NCBI RefSeq assembly: GCF_000972845.2
Contig: NC_040018.1
Location: forward strand, 14,667,157-14,731,156
From: Larimichthys crocea
Taxonomy: Eukaryota > Chordata > Actinopteri > Sciaenidae
DNA length: 64,000 bases
Direction: 5' to 3'
The notes under the pieces are model-generated. The model had not been told where the DNA came from. It was given only the letters and a program-made list of their open reading frames with translations, and made no database searches. The translations under genes and the position numbers were made by a program. This document shows, piece by piece, positions 14,258-26,339 of the stretch (the stretch's first letter is position 1; each line of letters opens with the position of its first letter).

Positions 14258-14805
14258 TTTTGTAGCTCATACAGGTACATAAGTGCTACCTCAGGTTTTT
14301 ATATATTTCATATTTTTGTGGTCGGTGCAGATGCAACAGACTTGTGTATTAATGTCTGTAAGATGTTCCATCATCAAACTCGTTGGTCTGCTGTCTTTCA
14401 TTTCATGAATGGTGTTACGTTCCTGTCCGAGCATGTGTGAATTTTAAGGGATAAAACACAGAGAGTTGTCTGCTGTTTGTTCTCCCTTGTGCAGTAATGT
14501 CATGTTTAAATAATGTGAGGAGGAGCACTGCGGGTCATTTACAGTCAAACTCAGGGGGACCCGCAGCTGCTCCTCCTCAAAGAGAAAGCAGTCTTGAAAA
14601 TTGAATGTACCTTTTTGTAATTATTATATGTTTTCAGATATTTTCTGTTAATATGTTTTGTTATATTTTGTCAGTTTGTCTTTGTCAGCAAAATCACTTG
14701 CAAGTTGTTTTTTTGCCAAAAATGTTTAGTTAGGAGATTGTAGACAGTGAATGATTATTAAAATGTCTGATTCTCAGTTTCAATAAAAGTATAAAAATTG
14801 CAACT

Positions 14806-15394
14806 TGTCTCGACTAAACATGCCCTCAGTTCTTGTGCTGGTTAAAATGCAAAATTAGGACAGATAAAATGTCCGTTCATTGCTTTGGCTTTATGCGACT
14901 GTAGATATCCAAATAATTTTACCCATAATTCAGCTTTAACTGTACTGTACAAGCACAATTTTAGGGTGCTTTATTTGAGTATTTCCACCTGATGCTACTT
15001 TGTTTACAAAGTATTAAGATCTTTTACACAAATAAACGTACTACACTATAAAGATACTCAATCACAAGTAAAAGTCCTGTAATCAAAATCCTGAAAAGGT
15101 TTCTAAGTATAATCATGAAAATGTAGTATGAAATATCAAAAGTAAAAGTATTCAAAGCAGGAAGCTGTAAACTGACTGTTATATATGATATACATCATTA
15201 GATTATTATGATTTATGCATTAAGTATGTCATGAAAAGAAACTCAAGTAAAGAACAAGTATCACAGATTTCTACTTACATAAAACACTTTAGTTCCACCA
15301 ATGCTTCTTCTTAAGTTTACAAAAGTTATTTATATAAGTTATTTACATGTTTTCAGTTTTACATACAAAACATAAAGGTATGATGGATTATTAT
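14806..15394. other. AT-rich spacer between prtg and the hAT remnant
   Basis: No coding frame, RNA gene or recognised repeat was found. Confidence 0.5.
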
Positions 15395-15739
15395 TAGTGC
15401 TGTCAAAATTAACGCGTTAATTTTGTCGATTGATTTTAAAGAATTAACGCGTTAAAAAAAATTAACGCAATTAACGCGGTTTTGTTTACTTCCGGTGGCG
15501 GCCGCCATTTTGGATGTGGCAAAGTAGAGCTTTGTTTCCAGAAGAGATTTAGTGTGTGTGTGGAATGGGTGTATAAGAGGCATTAACTTAAAGCCCCTCA
15601 CGAGACTGCGCCCTGCACGGTCGCCACATTGCCCACAGCTAAAAACCGGCCCTGCCTTGTATTAGTTTACGGGCAGATCTGCCACATCCAATTGGCGGAC
15701 TAACGTATCGCGCACGGACCAACCTGCCCAATAAGGCAT

Positions 15740-16163
15740 CTATGTATATGTCTATGATCTATCCTAACTAAAGGAGAGTCTATGTATATATGTCTATGAT
15801 CTATCCTAATAAAGGAGAGTCTATGTTTATCTATGATCTATCCTAAACAGAGAGTCTATGTATTATGTCTATGTTCTATCCTAACTAAAGCAGGTCTTGT
15901 GTCTATGATCTATCCTAACTAAAGGAGAGTCTATGTAATATGTCAGATCTAATCTAGAACTAAAGGAGAGTCTATATGTCTATGATCTATCCTAACTAAA
16001 GGAGAGTCTATGTATATATTTCTATGATCTATCCTAAATAAAGGAGTCTGTATATGTCTATGATCTATCCTAACTAAGGAGAGTCTTTATATGTCTATAT
16101 CTATCCTAACTAAGGAGAGTCTGTATTATGTCTATGATCTATCCAACTAAAGGAGAGTCTATG
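15740..16163 (+). repeat. ~40-bp minisatellite inside the hAT remnant
   Basis: About ten degenerate copies of a unit built on TCTATGATCTATCCTAACTA plus AAGGAGAGTCTATG, with small indels between copies. The array stops just before the remnant transposase ATG at 16172, so it appears to have expanded from the element's own 5' leader. Confidence 0.9.
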
Positions 16164-16171
16164 GCGAAAAG

Positions 16172-16429
16172 ATGGATAAGGACGGACTTTTAGGGGGAAC
16201 ATTCCATTTTAAAAAGTTGCCTGACGGCTCGTTGGACAAAAAACAAGGCATTTGCACAGTTTGCAAAGCCGAATTTAAATTCCACAGAAGTAACACGACT
16301 TTAAACATATCACCTCAAACAAAAACACCCGGTCTACACTACAAGAGTGTGGCACTCGTCAGTATATTTCCTCATTCCTGGTTTCTCCGTTTGCACTGTG
16401 CATATGTGCACCTTAACGCAATAAAATGA
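16172..16429 (+). pseudogene. N-terminal remnant of a hAT/ZBED transposase
   Basis: The frame of 85 codons begins with MDKDGLLGG and contains ICTVCKAEFKFHRS, resembling the first half of a BED-type zinc finger (two Cys, then a His-Arg-Ser). After about 50 residues the similarity ends and the frame runs into element-terminal sequence. No catalytic hAT domain or dimerisation region is present, so it cannot encode a working transposase. Confidence 0.5.
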
Positions 16430-17052
16430 ATGAAATTTAAATATACTTTCTCGGGGTTGATTCTACATTAATTTGATCATTTTACATAAATAAATAGTCA
16501 TTATAAGATTCAGTCTCAGAAAAATGCATTTAATTTATTGATACATTTATTGATAGATTAATCACGAATAAAATTAGCTTAATTTTTACCAGATACAACA
16601 TAAACATGCTGCTAATGCATCAGAAATAATAATCTAGTAATTAACTGTACAGTTTATTCTAACACCTTTTAAATTGTAAAAAGTAAAGTAGGGGTCATAA
16701 GGTGTACTTTACTTTGCATTCGCTGAAAAGATTTTTAATGCAGGATGTGCAATTGAGTATTTCACCATGTGATAATATTCTACTTGAACATTAATCTGCA
16801 TTATACTTAAATAATAAATTGCATATACATTGATCAAGATGTTGTCACGGAAGTTAGGATACAAGAAAACGGAATAAACCCTAAACTGGGACATTTAATG
16901 TTTAAATTTAATTTCATATTGCTAATTTAAAAAAGTATGCAACTGTCCTATGCAAAGTGTAAACTGTGCTACACTGAACATTGTACACAACAGTTTGTGT
17001 CACATTAGTATTTAGGATTTTCATTTTTCAGTTTCCCTTTTTTAGTAATTAT

Positions 17053-17056
17053 CACA

Positions 17057-17102
<46 letters not shown>

Positions 17103-17129
17103 CACACACACACACACGCACGGACACAC
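17053..17129. repeat. (CA)n microsatellite
   Basis: About 38 CA units with a few CG interruptions. Confidence 0.95.
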
Positions 17130-17216
17130 ACTTTATGCAAAGACCTTGACAAGACTGACCTCTACTGTTAGCACATGTTAATAGCAGATCATAGAAATAT
17201 TGATCCACAATTAAAT

Positions 17217-17218
<2 letters not shown>

Positions 17219-17272
<54 letters not shown>

Positions 17273-17300
17273 ATAATAATAATAATAATAATAATAAAAA
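17219..17300. repeat. (CTA)n/(ATA)n trinucleotide repeat
   Basis: A run of CTA units changes to AAT/ATA units at about 17270. Confidence 0.95.
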
Positions 17301-17689
17301 TAAATATGTCTAACAAACAGACATATGGGACAACATGGTGACTAGTTTTAATTATTATGTATGTATTATATTTTCCTGTCAGTTTTTTAATCAAATAGAG
17401 AGAAAGTCAGACACACAGTTATGACCCAAACAATATTAGTGCGTATTTTATTAGAGTCTGTGGTTGTGGTGTCCATTCATTGTTGTGTAAATTACAACTA
17501 AACTCATACAGACACCGCAGAGTGGCTGTGGTTATAGAGAAGAGCTGTGTGTGTCCGTAGGCCCACAGCAGCACAGACACGTGTTGGTTTCCAGGGCAGG
17601 TGAGTCTCCACAGGTGTCACGGTGCAATAACAAACAAACAAGTCTGCTGGCACGAGCCCACGGCCCATAACAACGACGGCCACGTGCTT

Positions 17690-18103
17690 TATGACGAACG
17701 GTTGAACTTTTAAACGTCAGCTTCACGCTCTTTAAACCGCGTGCTGACGCCACACAACATTATTAAACACTGTGATGAGTTATTTTGTTGTTTTTATTCG
17801 TCCTTGGTTAAAACCTGCGAGCAGTCTGCTTTGTCACACTTCCTTGTTTATATTTTTCCGCAGGTTTCCAAACGGCTTTGCTCCACCCTGGGTGAGCGTG
17901 CTCGGACGCCGCGCTGGCCTATGGGAAATGTAGTTTCACGAGGTGCGTGAAGGCGTCGCGCTGCACGGGCAGCTACACGGCCCTAAAACTACATTTCCCT
18001 CTGCAGTCGGCTTCGCAGTGTTGTCCGCGGCTAACCAGAGCTTGGGCATATTGCAATAACTCTGTTTGTAAGCAGCTGCCTCGTCGTTGGGCGTCAAACT
18101 CCG
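17690..18103 (+). promoter_or_regulatory. ccpg1: ccpg1 promoter region and 5' non-coding exon
   Basis: The GC content and CpG density rise here relative to the flanks. A GGCCACGTGC box (about 17679-17688, just upstream) resembles the GCCACGT core bound by XBP1. Two oppositely oriented near-matches to the ZNF143/THAP11 element lie at 17922-17935 (TGGGAAATGTAGTTT type) and 17986-18000 (AAACTACATTTCCCT). A strong donor (CCG|GTGAGTC) at 18103/18104 should close the non-coding first exon and splice to the acceptor before 19665. The transcription start is inferred, not seen. Confidence 0.55.
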
Positions 18104-18427
18104 GTGAGTCCGTCTGTTGTCACAGTTTTAAAAAAATATACAGATGTTAACGCGCTTCTAAAGATGATGTTTGTTGTCTGTGGCACTAATTATATGTCTG
18201 CAAACGACACGGTACCGACTCGTCCTTTAAGTTAGTTAACTCGCCGCGGACCAGCCGCTTAATTTCATTATTTAACGTGACAGTGAAGCTGATGTCGGTC
18301 ACAGCTGCAGCGTTCACCGGTGTTATCGCTGTTTCTGGTGCAAACGTTGTCTGTTTGTTTTCATCGTCAGGCCGCAGGAGCTGCTATCATCACTTGTTAT
18401 AACACATAGAGGTCGCTGTTAGCTCGG

Positions 18428-18472
18428 TTTGTTTGTTTGTTTGTTTGTTTGTTTGTTTGTTTGTTTGTTTAC
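18428..18472. repeat. (GTTT)n microsatellite in ccpg1 intron 1
   Basis: About eleven GTTT units in a row. Confidence 0.95.
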
Positions 18473-19261
18473 ATGTGCACGCAGAAGCACACGTGACCTC
18501 AGAGGGCAGGATGTGCTGGATGAAGCAAGAGTTAGACATCCGTATATTGTATATATGTTTTCTATAAATGTCTTATTTATGAGTCATTTCTCATCCACCT
18601 TACGCAAAGTGAATTTCCTCAGACAGTGTGGGATCAATAAAATCTCTCACTTTAGCTGATCTATTATTTCTAAGGTTTTAACTTACTTTTAAACATTTTA
18701 TTGTTGTAGTTTTTCGTGTTTTCATTTTTATGAAATTGCTCTTAAACCTCTTTTAAGTTTTAGTTTTTCTTGCTGGCTTTATTAGTTATAACATTTTATA
18801 ATTGTAATTTATGTAATATCTATATATTCTACTGGATTCTGTTCCTTGTTGTGTATTTCTGTTATATTTTTGCTCTCTGCTCTCTTTGGGGCTGCATTTC
18901 TGCATGAAAAGTGCTATATAAATAAATAAAATATAAATACAGTTTTAATTTTGAGTAGTGCTTTACAGTAAAACAAAAAAATATATTTTTTCCAAAGCAG
19001 GCAGTTGTGACTCATAGTTATTGTATCTCTAAACATCTATGTCACTTCATTTATTGAAAACATTTGTTGTCAGTGTGACAAGACAGGTTTAAGTCTCAAG
19101 GTCAGTTAATTAATTTTCATCAGCTGAATACAGTAAAGTAGGAGCAGAGGCTTGTATCAGTTTCCTGCTTTTTAGTATCTTTATATCACTTAATTAACAT
19201 ATTTGAGAGCCCATTGTGTGGCAAAGCAAAGGTGGTTTATTTTTATTTTTATGGAAGGTTT

Positions 19262-19465
19262 CAGGCTCGAGTTTGTATGTCCCCTCCCCCCTGTGTCTGC
19301 ATCTCTCTGGGTACTCTGACTTGCAACAACATGCAGGTTAATTGGTGACCCTCAATTGTCCGTAGGTGTCAATTTGAGTGTGAATGTTTGTCTCTGTGTG
19401 TCCTGTGATGAACTGGCGACTTGTCCAGGATGTACCCCGCCTCTCCCCATAAGCGAGAATGGATT
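19262..19465 (+). repeat. L2-like LINE/SINE 3' remnant in ccpg1 intron 1
   Basis: It contains the phrases ATGCAGGTTAATTGGTGACC, CAATTGTCCGTAGGTGT and AACTGGCGACTTGTCCAGGA in order. That series is typical of the 3' region of a very abundant teleost L2-type retroposon. The ends are degenerate. Confidence 0.65.
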
Positions 19466-19694
19466 TACTTTATTGGATCGAACAGTATAGAGGCAGACAT
19501 GAAACATGGTTATGTGTTACGCAGCTTACAAGTTTATTGTTGTATTTGGTGTCTTGATTGTTTACAGTCATAAACAAATTTTGTACTGAAGATTTATTAC
19601 AGTATTTCTGCACATGTAACCACAACACACTGTCTCCTGTGTTTAACCTGCTCATCTCCTCTAGATCCATGTTTATTGCTGACAACTGACAGAA

Positions 19695-22600
19695 ATGTCA
19701 GAGACATCAAGTGATGCAGAGTCGTCGTGTGGCTGGACCATTATTAGTAATGAGGTATAAATCCTTTTGAAGCCAAGCTGCAGTTTTGATAAAAAGTGTT
19801 TTTGCACGCACATAATTCATCTAAAATGAATCAAGATAAAGCTCTGGCTTGTGCAGTTAAAGACTATTTTGTTTATAGTTTGTTTCAGTTGCTCTTTTCC
19901 CGACTTTTATGGGATCTTTACATTGAAATGTTGCTCGCATCACATCGGTTAGCCTAACTGATGTTTATTCAGTCACAGTTTTTTACCATGGTGACCTTTT
20001 CTAATAAAACCATTTCAGTGTTCTTACTGTAGGCTCTTTCTCTGCACATATTGTTTGAATTATTCATTTTTATCAAACAATGCAGTATTTATAAATCTGT
20101 TAAATAATAAAGACATAATACTTCTTTCATCATGCCCAGTCATGAAGTCGTCCTATTGTTGTTCACAGGGTTCAGATATCGAGACTTTGGGATTAGAGGC
20201 GGCAGGGGAATATGGAGCTGAACTGCTAGAGCGCCATCCAGTGGAGGAAACAAAGCTGCAGGACACACAGGCCTCTTCATCAGCTGGTAAAGATTCTGTT
20301 TCTGTCAAAGCAGTATATTTCTTAGTAATAACTCTTGATTATGTTATTAGTATAACTGTATTAAAGTATTTTTTCATGTGTTTATGTGTACAAGAATATA
20401 GAAAATTGCAACTGAATGACAGTCATCAGTGTGAGATGTCTGAAAAATGTACACCGCTCGTTTAAACTCATTATCAACGTGTTATCTTCTTTAAACCTAT
20501 GTATTTCTTATGACGTTACCTTCTTTGTACATTTTGTACCTTGTTTTATTGTGTTTGTTTATAGTTGCATTTGATACAAGACAGAAGTCTTGTATGACAT
20601 TTGAATATTTTTGTGTTTTGGACTAATAGCCATTTTTAAAAACTTTTTTCTGACATTTTATGGACCTAACAATTAGTCCAGAAAGTAATCAACAATGATG
20701 TCATTGTTATAACATTTAGTCTGTGTGAGTGATTTTATAATAACAGTCATAATTCACGGATGAATCTTAATTTGTATTTTTCTTGTTCTCAGCTGAGTGT
20801 GTTGAGGAGAGGGTTGCTGATTCTCTTGATGACACTCTGGGAGAACAGACCATAGATGAGACACTGTATGCTTCAGAGGTGAGAAGACAAAGAAGAAAAA
20901 TAACCTACACAAACCTCTCTTCTTTAAACAATCCAGAGGCACTTTCTTGCCGCTCTGTTTGCTTTCTATCTTCAGTATGTTATCTTTCCTTCAGGTGGGA
21001 CACAACACCACAGGGAAACAGCACGTGACTCCGTTGTCCTCCAGCGATCACTCAGACATCGTGACTCTGGGAGACTTGAAGGAGAACGATCATGTCGAGG
21101 TGGAAGAGGAGGCAGCGGTCAATGAGGAGTTCTACCTCGGCACCTCCTGCAGCAGCCAGTACGCCTTCACTGCTGCAGAGACTGGTAGGCCTGCGGCACA
21201 CACACACTGACCTGCTTAAGTAAACTTATTCAGTCAGCAAAAGTAATTCAACTCAAAACTTTTTTTTCCTCTTCCTGTTTTCTACGTCGCCAAAGCAGGT
21301 TTGATGTTAAGTCACTGGAAACTTCCACAGAGACTCATGAACTTAGGCTACCATCTGAGAAGTCAGCTGACTGGAGGTCGCTCTTTTCCAGGTGGCCCGA
21401 TTGAAACCCGAGTGAATCTAATATGATGCCAAGCTATGCTCAGCAAGGCACCAAACTAATCCTGATCAGTTGCTGACAAGAACACATGCTGATGTGTGCC
21501 AGCTGTGTGTCTATTAAAAGCATGCTCAACCACATAGAGAGAAAAAATGCAACGTGGTTTCCGTTTTCCACATGTGGTGCACGTGTGTGTCTTTGTATGT
21601 CTGACTACCTTAGTATAGAAGTATAATTTAATTTAATTTATTGTGATATTCTCCAGAGCAGATAATATGTAGCCATCTGTTAAGTATTTGTCTAATATCT
21701 GTTTGTTTGATCAGATTTAGGGTGTGAATTTCTTGCTTGTAGTTTTGTATTTTTGGTGAACAGAGATAAGAAACAGAGATGTAGGACTGCTTTGGTTTCT
21801 TCATTTCTGAATAAAATGAGCATTTATAAAAAAGAACGGTTGGACATTTTGGGAAATATGCTGTCTTACTTTCTTACTGAGCGTTAGATGAGAAGATTGA
21901 TGCCACGCTAATGTCTGTACGATGAATATTAGCCATTTAACTTAGCTTTGAGCTAACTGAGGAAAAGAGGAGAACAGCTAGCCTGGGTGTGGCCACTGGT
22001 AATGAAATCTGCTCACCAGCACCTCTAAAGCTCATTAATGAAGACGTTATATCTTGTTTGTTAAACCCAGGAGTTGTTGGAGCTGTGGAGGTGATGCAGT
22101 GTTACAGGGGGGTTATCTGCCGGACTATTTCTTGGCCAGGCACGAGAGTGGTGTCAGACTTTTCATATAACTCTTAACGTGTATTTTCTGAAAATATTCT
22201 TAATTTTTTTTATTTCACAAACACAAAAATAGATCAGAACTTTGCAACAATGTTGTTCAGCATCAGTGAATCAGTTCATCTTATATTATATTTATGTTTG
22301 TTATCTGCATTATTAAACCTTGCGTGTGCTTTTGAGTTATTTTTCTGTGTGTTTAATGTTTAACTGTGTATTTTGTGTTCTCTGTAGTTTTCCCAGTGCA
22401 GCAGTCTGCAGTGACAAACTCGAGCAGCAGTGAGGACGAGGCAGGACGAAGCGGCAGCACTGTTGTCCGAAGACGAAGGTTGCGAAAGAATGCCACGAAC
22501 ATTGTGACGGACCCTGAAGAGGAGGAGGAGGAGGAGGTGCTGGAGTCTGGCCTGAGTGATGAGGAGGAGGAGGAAGGTGAGGCGCAGCAGGAGGAGCAGG

Positions 22601-25600
22601 CAGAAGTTAGACCTGCTACTGCTGCTGCTCCGGGTGTTCGGGTGCAAGGCCAGGGCAGCAGCATCCTCAACAAGTGTATCCTGATCGCCCTCGTCGTAGC
22701 CATCAGCATGGGCTTTGGACACTTCCATGGTAAGTTTACTGACGTTATTGTAAATGCACAAGGTAAACTTCATTTAAACTTCTCAGTTATCAGAAATTGA
22801 TGTACATATTTGGTCTTTGTTATCATCTGTGAAACATCAAACATGATTTAAGTCTCAGTACAGCATCAGCAATGTTTGTGTGTTTTTACACACGTCCATA
22901 GTTTGCTTGTAAGAGCAGGTGGAGGAGATATCTCAGCTGTTATCTTTGGTGGGAACTACAGTGCTTATGTGAAGTTTGAACAGTTTGTGGGTTTTACACC
23001 TGTCCCAGTCCTCACTGTTTCTGCCTTTGATATCTGTTATAGACCGCTGCTTCATCACATGCCTTCTAATATTGTGTATAAATAATGTGTTTGTGTTACA
23101 AATGTCACCTTCAGGCACGGTCCAGATCCAAGAAAGACAGAAAACTGTGGACAAAATCCGAGTGAATGAACTCGATGGTGTGCGAGATCTGCTTCACCGA
23201 CATGTTAGAGGGCAAGCTGACCAGGTCAGTTACAGCTCCAGCAACAATGAGCTCCTTTGTGGAAGGACATGAAAATAATCATTACATTATGTTTTTTCTT
23301 GCATTATACTCATTTTTGGATGTCCTTACCTCATCTTTATTCTTTAATCATTGTTCAAACAAATATAGAAACTCTGCATACTCTAATGCAATCCAATACA
23401 ACAGTCCCATAATAAACAAAACCTTTTCTTTAATGTTATTATAATTAATAGTTAACTGTGTCAGAAAGGTGCCTGTTTAGGTCTGATCTTTTTCGGGCTG
23501 TAGATTTTTTTTAGATTATATTATACTGTAAAGTAATTATTATATCCTGTTTGCTATGTATGTGAACAAAGTGGGCAACAACTTTAAATACAATTCCAAA
23601 TAACCACAACTTTAATGGAGCTTTCTTCATTTTCTCGGGTCCAGAGGGGTGACTTTGGCCTGGATGACCTGGATGAGCAAAAAGTAATTTCATTGCTCAC
23701 AGAGGTGATTAAGAAGATGAAGAAAGAGAATCAGGAGCTCAACATGGAGACTGCATCCATTCAGGTAACTTAATAATACAAATGTTATGAGTTATGAGCC
23801 AAAACAGTTTCAATGCTGAACTTTGAGATTGCCTTCAATAATTGTGACTCACCAAAAAGCACATAACATTGCCTCTGTTGTACCTCCCTTTTTCCTTGAA
23901 GGCCCAGAGAGACGACCTGGAAATGTTGCTGAAACGGCAGGCTGAGGAGAGGTCTAACATTGTGTCTCAACAGCAGATGCTGGCAGCTGAGAACCAGCTG
24001 CTGAAAAGCTCCCTGGAACAAGAAGAAAAGTCCCTGTCGACCTTACAGGAGGAGCTGAGAAACTTGCGCTCTCAGATTAGAGATCTGGAGGCGATGGGAA
24101 CTGGTGCTGACTCACTGCTGTCAGAAAACCAGGGGCTGAAAGAGAAGCTGGAGGAGGAGAAACAGCTGATCCGAAGTTTCCACAGCCAGAGGGAAGACAT
24201 GGTGGCTGAAGCACAGACCCTGAAGAAAAAACTCGACAGGGAGAGAAAGGTTACGGATGAGCTGAGGAGAGAGTTAAATCTGCTGCGAAGTCACATCCCA
24301 AGAGCTGGAAAGGAAGCTGGCTCAGAGGGAGAAGAGCTACAGTCCCGTCTGATGGAGCTGGAGCAGAGGTTGAGCTTTGAGCAGCAGCGCTCTGACCTGT
24401 GGGAGAGGTTGTACGTGGAAACCAAAGAAGAAAGAGCCAAAGGAGACACAGAGCCTAAAGTGAAAAAACCAAAAGAGGGCATGGCAGGGAAAGTGAAAGA
24501 GACATTTGATGCTGTGAAGAACTCCACTAAAGAGTTTGTCCACCACCACAAAGAGCAGATAAAGAAAGCAAAGGAAGCTGTGAAGGAGAACCTCAGGAAG
24601 TTTTCAGATTCTGTCAAATTAACTTTCCGAAACTTCAAAGACTCGGCTTCGACTTTCATCAACAAAGCCAGAGGCTTTTATGATAAGAGACGCAATGATA
24701 AAAATTCAAAAGAGTCGTGGCAGCACAGATCCAACAGGCCTCATAACAGACAGTGGAACAAATTTGACCAGTTCTTCCAGAGCAACCACAACACTCGAAA
24801 ATCAGGGGGGAAAGTTCACGAAGATCGAGGTCAAAACACCCACAAGTCCAACTTGAAAGGATGCTCTGGGGTTTTCGACTGTGCCTACCAGGAGTCCATG
24901 AGTCTCTTCAACAAAGCCATGGAGCCGATCAGAGCAGATGAATTTAACCAGCTGCTGCAGAGCTACCTGCAGCAGGAAGTCGACCACTTCCACCACTGGA
25001 AAGACCTGGAGATGTTCATCAACAACTTCTTCCACAATGGGGTGTTCATCCACGACCGGATGCTGTTCACAGACTTTGTCAGCGGTGTGGAAGACTACCT
25101 GACCGACATGCACGAATATCACGGACTTGATGACGATGTGTTTGAAGATCTTGATGACTACGTTTACCGGCACTTCTTTGGAGAGTCTTACACAAAAAAC
25201 CATGGCCCAACGTAAGTCTCTCATCATTTAGCCACATTAATGATGCCAAACACACAGAGACTTGACTTATTGACAAGCATGGCTGAAAGGAAAAGTAAGG
25301 TTGCTACCAGCTTCACAGTGGAGACCTAGTTTCAAAAAGTGGGTCGACTTCAGTAGTGTGCAAAACGTCTGCAGCAACAGAAAAAAGAAGACAACACCAC
25401 CTCAAACAGAAGCACCAGGTTTAGTACGAGGAGCAAGAGAGCTCAACAGCAGTTGCTCCTTTTCCGATCTTCTCAAAAAGCTGAACGTTTACTGAAAAAC
25501 CTCTGAATAATTTCTAGTTTTCCAAAACAAATTCCCAGAATGAGCGACTTAGTTCGATACTAATATAGAAAAAACAGTGACTGTTGAATTGATACACGCA

Positions 25601-26339
25601 ACAATTTATTAATTCCAATTAAAAGTCTAAATAAGTCTTTTTTCAGCTTGACATGCAAAAATGTGCAACTTGTCAACAGGAAAAAATATAATTCAGCAGA
25701 GGAAAAGTTTCCAATAATGAATTAATATTTCTTGGATTTGAATTTTGAATTGAATTTTATGTTGTCCTAAATTTTAACCTGCATGACTGAATGTTTCTAG
25801 TATTTTTGTCCCCTTAAAATAAATCATTAAGAAACCTTCCTGAGCTTGGAAAAATGGGGAGTTTTACCTGGTAGAGCATGTACAAAGGCTCAGTCCCTTA
25901 CCTCCCTCATCTTATCACAGTTGGTGAAAATTTAATGACCTGTTAATCAGCGCTGTAAAGAGCATTTTAGTGTTAATGTGATTAGTGGAGAGATGTGCAA
26001 ACTGTCTCTGCTGTTACTGGATTGTTTGGATTTGTTGTTGGACTTATTCTTAGATGTTTCTCAGTTAGAATAAACTTGTCTTTTTCCATTTACCACGCTG
26101 TGACCATAACACACTATTCATGTCATTTGTTGTTTGTGTTTGAATCACACAGCGGGCCGTTTCAAAGACACGACTCTAAGGAGGAGTCGAGGGCGAAGCA
26201 TCAGCAGCGAAAGCAGCAGAGAGCCAGATCTCGACCACACAGTGAACGCAAGTGGAGCCGATCAGGAAGAAACACAGACAGACACATGGCCGATGTGAAA
26301 ATAGAACTGGGTCCCATGCCGTTTGATCCCAAATACTGA
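19695..26339 (+). CDS. ccpg1: cell cycle progression protein 1 (ER-phagy receptor)
   Basis: CCPG1 is a single-pass ER membrane protein that recruits autophagy factors to remove ER under stress. Coding exons: 19695-19754, 20169-20286, 20793-20878, 20995-21184, 22388-22729, 23115-23224, 23645-23764, 23902-25211, 26153-26339; all GT-AG, frame kept, 840 aa (human about 757). The start ATG lies 30 nt after the exon 2 acceptor and gives the family N-terminus. The LC3-interacting motif W14-T-I-I17 and two FIP200-binding-like motifs, SDIETL (22-27) and SDIVTL (108-113), are present. An acidic run precedes the membrane span (about 248-262, CILIALVVAISMGFG). The large exon 8 encodes a long coiled coil (about 343-475), a basic segment, and the conserved C-terminal domain (VFDCAYQESMSLFNKAM). 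The last exon adds a basic tail ending MPFDPKY. Convergent with pigb. Confidence 0.95.
21835..22180 (+). repeat. dispersed MITE-like element, copy 2 (in ccpg1 intron)
   Basis: It shares CACCTCTAAAGCT (22020-22032) and GGACTATTTCTTGGCCAGG (22123-22141), at similar spacing, with the copy at 11020-11400. It begins near TTGGACATTTTGGGAAATAT. The insertion lies in the intron between coding exons 4 and 5. Confidence 0.6.

Larger units (their letters stand above)
10854..14805 (+). other. probable prtg 3'UTR
   Basis: After the stop codon there is no coding sequence for about 4 kb. A canonical AATAAA sits at 14782-14787, so the 3'UTR could be as long as 3.95 kb; shorter isoforms are possible. The stretch contains a (TG)n tract, a MITE copy (about 11020-11400) and a perfect inverted repeat (14120-14257), listed separately. 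Human PYGO1 and DNAAF4, which lie between PRTG and CCPG1, are not visible here. Confidence 0.55.
15395..16590 (+). mobile_element. decayed hAT-type (ZBED-like) DNA transposon
   Basis: The left end reads AGTGCTGTCAAAATTAACGC followed by more ATTAACGCG-type subterminal repeats, typical of a very common teleost hAT family. The right part has a degenerate counterpart (AGATTAATCACGAATAAAAT near 16555-16575), so the right boundary is approximate. Between them are a minisatellite (15740-16163) and a short open frame starting at ATG 16172 (85 codons). That frame keeps a CxxC pair and His residues like the start of a BED zinc finger, then loses similarity. Most of the transposase is deleted. Non-autonomous and old. 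Confidence 0.6.
16591..17500. other. spacer with two microsatellites, otherwise unremarkable
   Basis: AT-rich, with no coding signal. It carries a (CA)n tract at about 17053-17129 and a (CTA)n/(ATA)n tract at about 17219-17300. Long low-complexity frames here (poly-Ser/poly-Ile on the minus strand) are products of those repeats. Confidence 0.7.

Noticed and set aside
15740..16163. Regular repeat array that could suggest a CRISPR
   Set aside because: The units are contiguous and degenerate, with no unique spacers and no cas genes, in a vertebrate genome. It is a minisatellite.
17005..17394. 129-codon minus-strand frame
   Set aside because: It consists of poly-Val/Cys, poly-Ser and poly-Ile produced by the CA, CTA and ATA microsatellites.
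22353..22773. Two antisense frames of 118 and 137 codons over ccpg1 coding exon 5
   Set aside because: They are mirror products of the acidic GAG-rich stretch in ccpg1 and have no splice or family support.
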